From: Cryomorphaceae bacterium ASP10-05a | GTDB taxonomy: Bacteria > Bacteroidota > Bacteroidia > Flavobacteriales_D > Sanyastnellaceae | Length of the DNA: 33,405 nt | Assembly (NCBI GenBank): GCA_000981645.1 | Contig: LAQC01000017.1 | Location: 1-33,405 of the forward strand | Direction: 5' to 3' | Shown: positions 30,998 to 33,405 of the stretch, piece by piece | How the letters are laid out: each line of letters starts with the position of its first letter | How positions within the stretch are numbered: the stretch's first letter is position 1 | Made by a program: the position numbers and the translations under genes | Notes under the pieces: model-generated | What the model was told of the DNA's origin: nothing | What the model saw: the letters and a program-made list of their open reading frames with translations, nothing else | The model's database searches: none

Positions 30998-32071
30998 ATG
31001 CAAGATAATTTGACATCTCAAATAAATATTAGAAGAGTAGAAAAATCTAAAATTGAGTCTTTGGATTTTGATAATATTCAATTCGGTAAAATTTTTACTG
31101 ACCATATGTTAATTATGGATTACAAGGATGGCGAATGGGGAATACCAGATATCAAACCTTTCGAGCCTTTGGTGATGCATCCTGCCACTTCTGTTCTGCA
31201 TTATGGACAATCTATCTTCGAAGGATTAAAGGCTTATAAAAATGACGAGGGAGATGTTTTTGTATTTAGACCTGAACAGAATGCTAAAAGATTAAACGTA
31301 AGCGCTGCAAGAATGTGCATGCCATCAGTTCCTGAAGATGTATTCGTAGATGCGATAAAACAATTAGTAAGTATCGATTCAGCATGGATACCTAAAAAAA
31401 GAGGCAGTTCCCTTTATATAAGACCGCTTCTTTTTGCCACTGATGAATATATAGGAGTCAAGCCGTCTAGCACCTATAGGCTCATGATTTTTATGGCTCC
31501 GGTGGATAAATATTATTCAGGTGCAGTAAAGGTGAAGATAGAAGAACATTTTTCTAGATCTGTAAGAGGAGGAACAGGATTTGCTAAAGCTGCGGGTAAT
31601 TATGCAGCTTCTTTATATCCTGCTAAGCTAGCTCAAGAAGAGGGCTTTGATCAACTGGTTTGGACTGACGCTATAGAGCATAAGTACATTGAAGAAAGCG
31701 GTACTATGAACATTATGTTCAGATCTGGCAATAAAATCTTTTCTCCTAAGGTAAGTGATAGTATTCTCTCAGGTATTACGAGAGACTCAATTCTCAAGCT
31801 AGCAGATAAATGGGGCTACGAAGTAGAAGAGAAAAAGATAGAGGTTCAAGAAATAGTAAGTCATCTGGAAAATGGCACCTTGGATGAAGTGTTCGGTGCT
31901 GGAACTGCAGCGACTATAGCTAGAATTGAAAGCATTGGCTACAGAGGTAAGATCTACAAGCTCCAGGATGTTAACGATTGGGAATTCTCAAACCGTGCAT
32001 CTGACTTTTTAGAATCATTAAAAAGAGGAGAGCAGGAAGACTCCTTTGGCTGGGTTCATAAAGTTTTATAG
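30998..32071 (+). CDS. ilvE: Branched-chain amino acid aminotransferase
   Basis: 357 residues, class IV PLP fold, matching the longer BCAT type II group. It interconverts Leu, Ile and Val with their 2-oxoacids using glutamate. Motifs: HYGQSIFEGLKAYKN, FRPEQNAKRLNVSAARMCMP, SLYIRPLLFATDE, the catalytic Lys in GTGFAKAAGNYAASLYPA, YIEESGTMNIMF and GTLDEVFGAGTAA. The 2-oxoacids made by this enzyme are the substrates of the E1 component at 12624. A GGAGG lies at 30980-30984, 13 bases before the ATG, which is far for a Shine-Dalgarno sequence; it fits better in front of the GTG at 30991, which begins a 5-codon reading frame. Confidence 0.95.
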   Translation: MQDNLTSQINIRRVEKSKIESLDFDNIQFGKIFTDHMLIMDYKDGEWGIPDIKPFEPLVMHPATSVLHYGQSIFEGLKAYKNDEGDVFVFRPEQNAKRLNVSAARMCMPSVPEDVFVDAIKQLVSIDSAWIPKKRGSSLYIRPLLFATDEYIGVKPSSTYRLMIFMAPVDKYYSGAVKVKIEEHFSRSVRGGTGFAKAAGNYAASLYPAKLAQEEGFDQLVWTDAIEHKYIEESGTMNIMFRSGNKIFSPKVSDSILSGITRDSILKLADKWGYEVEEKKIEVQEIVSHLENGTLDEVFGAGTAATIARIESIGYRGKIYKLQDVNDWEFSNRASDFLESLKRGEQEDSFGWVHKVL

Positions 32072-32084
32072 AACATCGTGTCTT

Positions 32085-32101
32085 AAGATTTGTGGAATCT
32101 T
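32085..32101. repeat. Short inverted repeat after ilvE
   Basis: AAGATT (32085-32090) and AATCTT (32096-32101) with a 5-base loop, 13 bases after the ilvE stop, without a T-run. A weak terminator at most. Confidence 0.3.
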
Positions 32102-32125
32102 GATTATATTTTCATCTATATAAAT

Positions 32126-33405
32126 ATGAAGATAATCACCCTGGTCTCTATTGTTTTAATCTCTTTATCATTGAAGGCACAGAAAAGCTATGTCATTCAA
32201 GTGTTTTCTAAAAACCAATCGCCAATACTGGGAGTTAACTGTTCGTCTTCTGATGGGGCTGTAATTGGCGTTTCTGATACTAATGGAGAAATCTACTTGA
32301 CTAATGTGAATGTGCAAAAAGTATATATGTCTCATATCTCACATGAGGAGTTTATTCTTTATTTCACAGATGCTAATATTTACGAAGTAATTTTAAAGAG
32401 GAACAGAGCCAATCTCCCTGAGGCGTCTGTGAATAGTCATAAACTTCCAGAAATAGTATATAAAAGCGAACAGTTTCATGCCAGTGACTTTGTCTTCTTT
32501 GAGGATGGTGTACTGGTGTTAACTAATGAGAGAAACCAACTATTTAAGCCAGATGGCTTGAAAAAAAAGGTCATTCTTCGAGATTGTCGAATAGTAAAGT
32601 TGGATACGAATTTGAAAGAACAGACGTCTTCTAAGTTATTACATGAGGGCATAAATCTGTATAAAGATGAATACGGTCAGTGTTTTCTTCAAACTTTAAA
32701 AGGTGGTTTTTTTATTACAGAGGTTAATGGAAAGATTGAGCTAGTAGCCGTAGATGAAGAGTTTGATTTTCAGACTCCTGTGCCACTATCTTTAAACGAA
32801 AATGGAGATGTGAAATTGGTTAATAATTTTGACCCCACTTTCCCAGCTTTCGAGTACTATCTGATGAAGGAAGATAGTACTCGCTTAATGTGCTCTATAG
32901 AAGATAAGGTGCTAATGCACACTTTTAGAGCGCAGTACAGAAATTTAATTCCTAGAGAAAAATTGAATGCTTACAGAATGGAGCTGAAAAGTGGAATTGA
33001 AAAAGAGGTAATTTCCGGATATATGACTGGTTTTCATAATTCTATTTTATTCGAGCCTCTCTATGCACCCTCTTTTCTTGTGTGTGATTCTATTTATGTT
33101 TTTAATTTGATAGAAGAGAAAGTGATGGTTTATAATTTAGAAGGAGCGTTGCAACGCGAAGTAAGAACTAACATAGACCCATCGAGACAAAGGAGTAAAT
33201 TTCAAAATCGAATTATTCAGGATCATATTACTGGTGAGTTATACGCTGAATATTTAGATGGAAGAACAGGTGTTCTGCGAAGAATCGAGTTAAACTCGGG
33301 GGAGCTCGGGAAAGTTAAAAAGTTGACGTATGATTATCCAGAAAGAGTAGAGGTTTATGCCGATGAAGTATATTATTTATACAGACCTTTTCGTACTCCT
33401 CAAAA
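32126..33405 (+). CDS. Secreted protein, unknown function (3' end outside window)
   Basis: Open from the ATG at 32126 to the window end, 426 codons. The signal peptide is MKIITLVSIVLISLSLKAQ. Residues ~20-95 look like a carboxypeptidase regulatory-like beta domain (VIQVFSKNQSPILGVNCSSS, DTNGEIYLTNV, YEVILKR). The remainder is beta-rich with repeating strand pairs (DFVFFEDGVLVLTNER, KVILRDCRIVKLDTNL, GQCFLQTLKGGFFITEV, DSIYVFNLIEEKVMVYNLEG, GELYAEYLDGRTGVLRRIEL), which suggests a beta-propeller. I know no function for the family. A near -7 box (TATATTTT, 32105-32112) lies upstream. Codon pattern is like the neighbours. Confidence 0.8.
   Translation, partial: MKIITLVSIVLISLSLKAQKSYVIQVFSKNQSPILGVNCSSSDGAVIGVSDTNGEIYLTNVNVQKVYMSHISHEEFILYFTDANIYEVILKRNRANLPEASVNSHKLPEIVYKSEQFHASDFVFFEDGVLVLTNERNQLFKPDGLKKKVILRDCRIVKLDTNLKEQTSSKLLHEGINLYKDEYGQCFLQTLKGGFFITEVNGKIELVAVDEEFDFQTPVPLSLNENGDVKLVNNFDPTFPAFEYYLMKEDSTRLMCSIEDKVLMHTFRAQYRNLIPREKLNAYRMELKSGIEKEVISGYMTGFHNSILFEPLYAPSFLVCDSIYVFNLIEEKVMVYNLEGALQREVRTNIDPSRQRSKFQNRIIQDHITGELYAEYLDGRTGVLRRIELNSGELGKVKKLTYDYPERVEVYADEVYYLYRPFRTPQ

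Noticed and set aside
33145-33158. Perfect palindrome GCGTTGCAACGC
   Set aside because: It is inside the coding sequence of the last gene, and the GTTGCAA core recurs by codon use elsewhere in the window.
1-33405. A new defence, biosynthetic or mobile system
   Set aside because: Looked for clusters of unknown genes, nucleases, reverse transcriptases, toxin pairs, integrases and repeat arrays; the window holds housekeeping and envelope genes in normal spacing, and unknown genes are scattered singly.

Overview
The window looks like chromosomal DNA of a marine-type member of the Bacteroidota, most likely Flavobacteriales or a relative such as a Cryomorphaceae-like lineage. Supporting signs are the AT-rich sequence, secreted proteins ending in type IX secretion (T9SS) sorting domains, a fused alpha/beta 2-oxoacid dehydrogenase E1, a bacilliredoxin of the YtxJ type, weak Shine-Dalgarno sequences, and many promoters with the Bacteroidota -7 box TAnnTTTG, two of them in the extended form TAnnTTTGCACCGC. 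I see no rRNA, tRNA, CRISPR array, insertion sequence or prophage. Genus assignment is inference only.

Layout. 1-1460 (+): the 3' end of a nucleoside phosphorylase and a SirB1-like transglutaminase-fold protein. 1457-3245 (-): a two-gene glycan module, a monotopic phosphoglycosyl transferase and a DegT-family aminotransferase, divergent from a pterin carbinolamine dehydratase. 3646-5843 (-): a DUF1573 lipoprotein and an S41 C-terminal processing protease. 6060-6685: a secreted-protein pseudogene broken by several frameshifts. 6895-9000 (-): a MutS2-like ATPase lacking the Smr domain. 9115-10908 (+): an outer-membrane barrel/TSP3/SPOR protein. 10987-12546 (-): a large FAD dehydrogenase, divergent from the fused E1 gene at 12624-14618. 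14735-15559: two unknown small genes. 15711-17557 (+): a YtxJ-like bacilliredoxin, a pRiA4b ORF3-like protein and miaA. 17546-18655 (-): a DAO-family oxidase, divergent from a 913-residue TPR/coiled-coil protein. 21463-22020 (-): a small membrane protein. 22106-23740 (+): a three-lamin-tail T9SS protein. 23932-26331 (+): ribosomal protein S1 with an unusual leader and C-terminal extension. 26453-27941 (+): pyrR-pyrB. 27994-30116 (+): a STAS protein, a T9SS-cargo gene and RNase Z. 30191-30859 (+): a LuxR-type regulator. 30998-32071 (+): ilvE. 32126-33405 (+): a secreted protein running off the end.

Functional themes are translation and tRNA modification (rpsA, miaA, rnz), pyrimidine synthesis (pyrR, pyrB), branched-chain amino acid use (ilvE and the E1 component), envelope maintenance (S41 protease, DUF1573, SPOR barrel, TPR/coiled-coil protein), surface glycan synthesis and T9SS export. 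No defence or mobile system is evident. The most unusual items are the S1 C-terminal helix-hairpin-helix extension and its two-hairpin leader, the MutS2 protein without Smr, the terminator placed 4 bases before the RNase Z start, and the decayed gene at 6060-6685.
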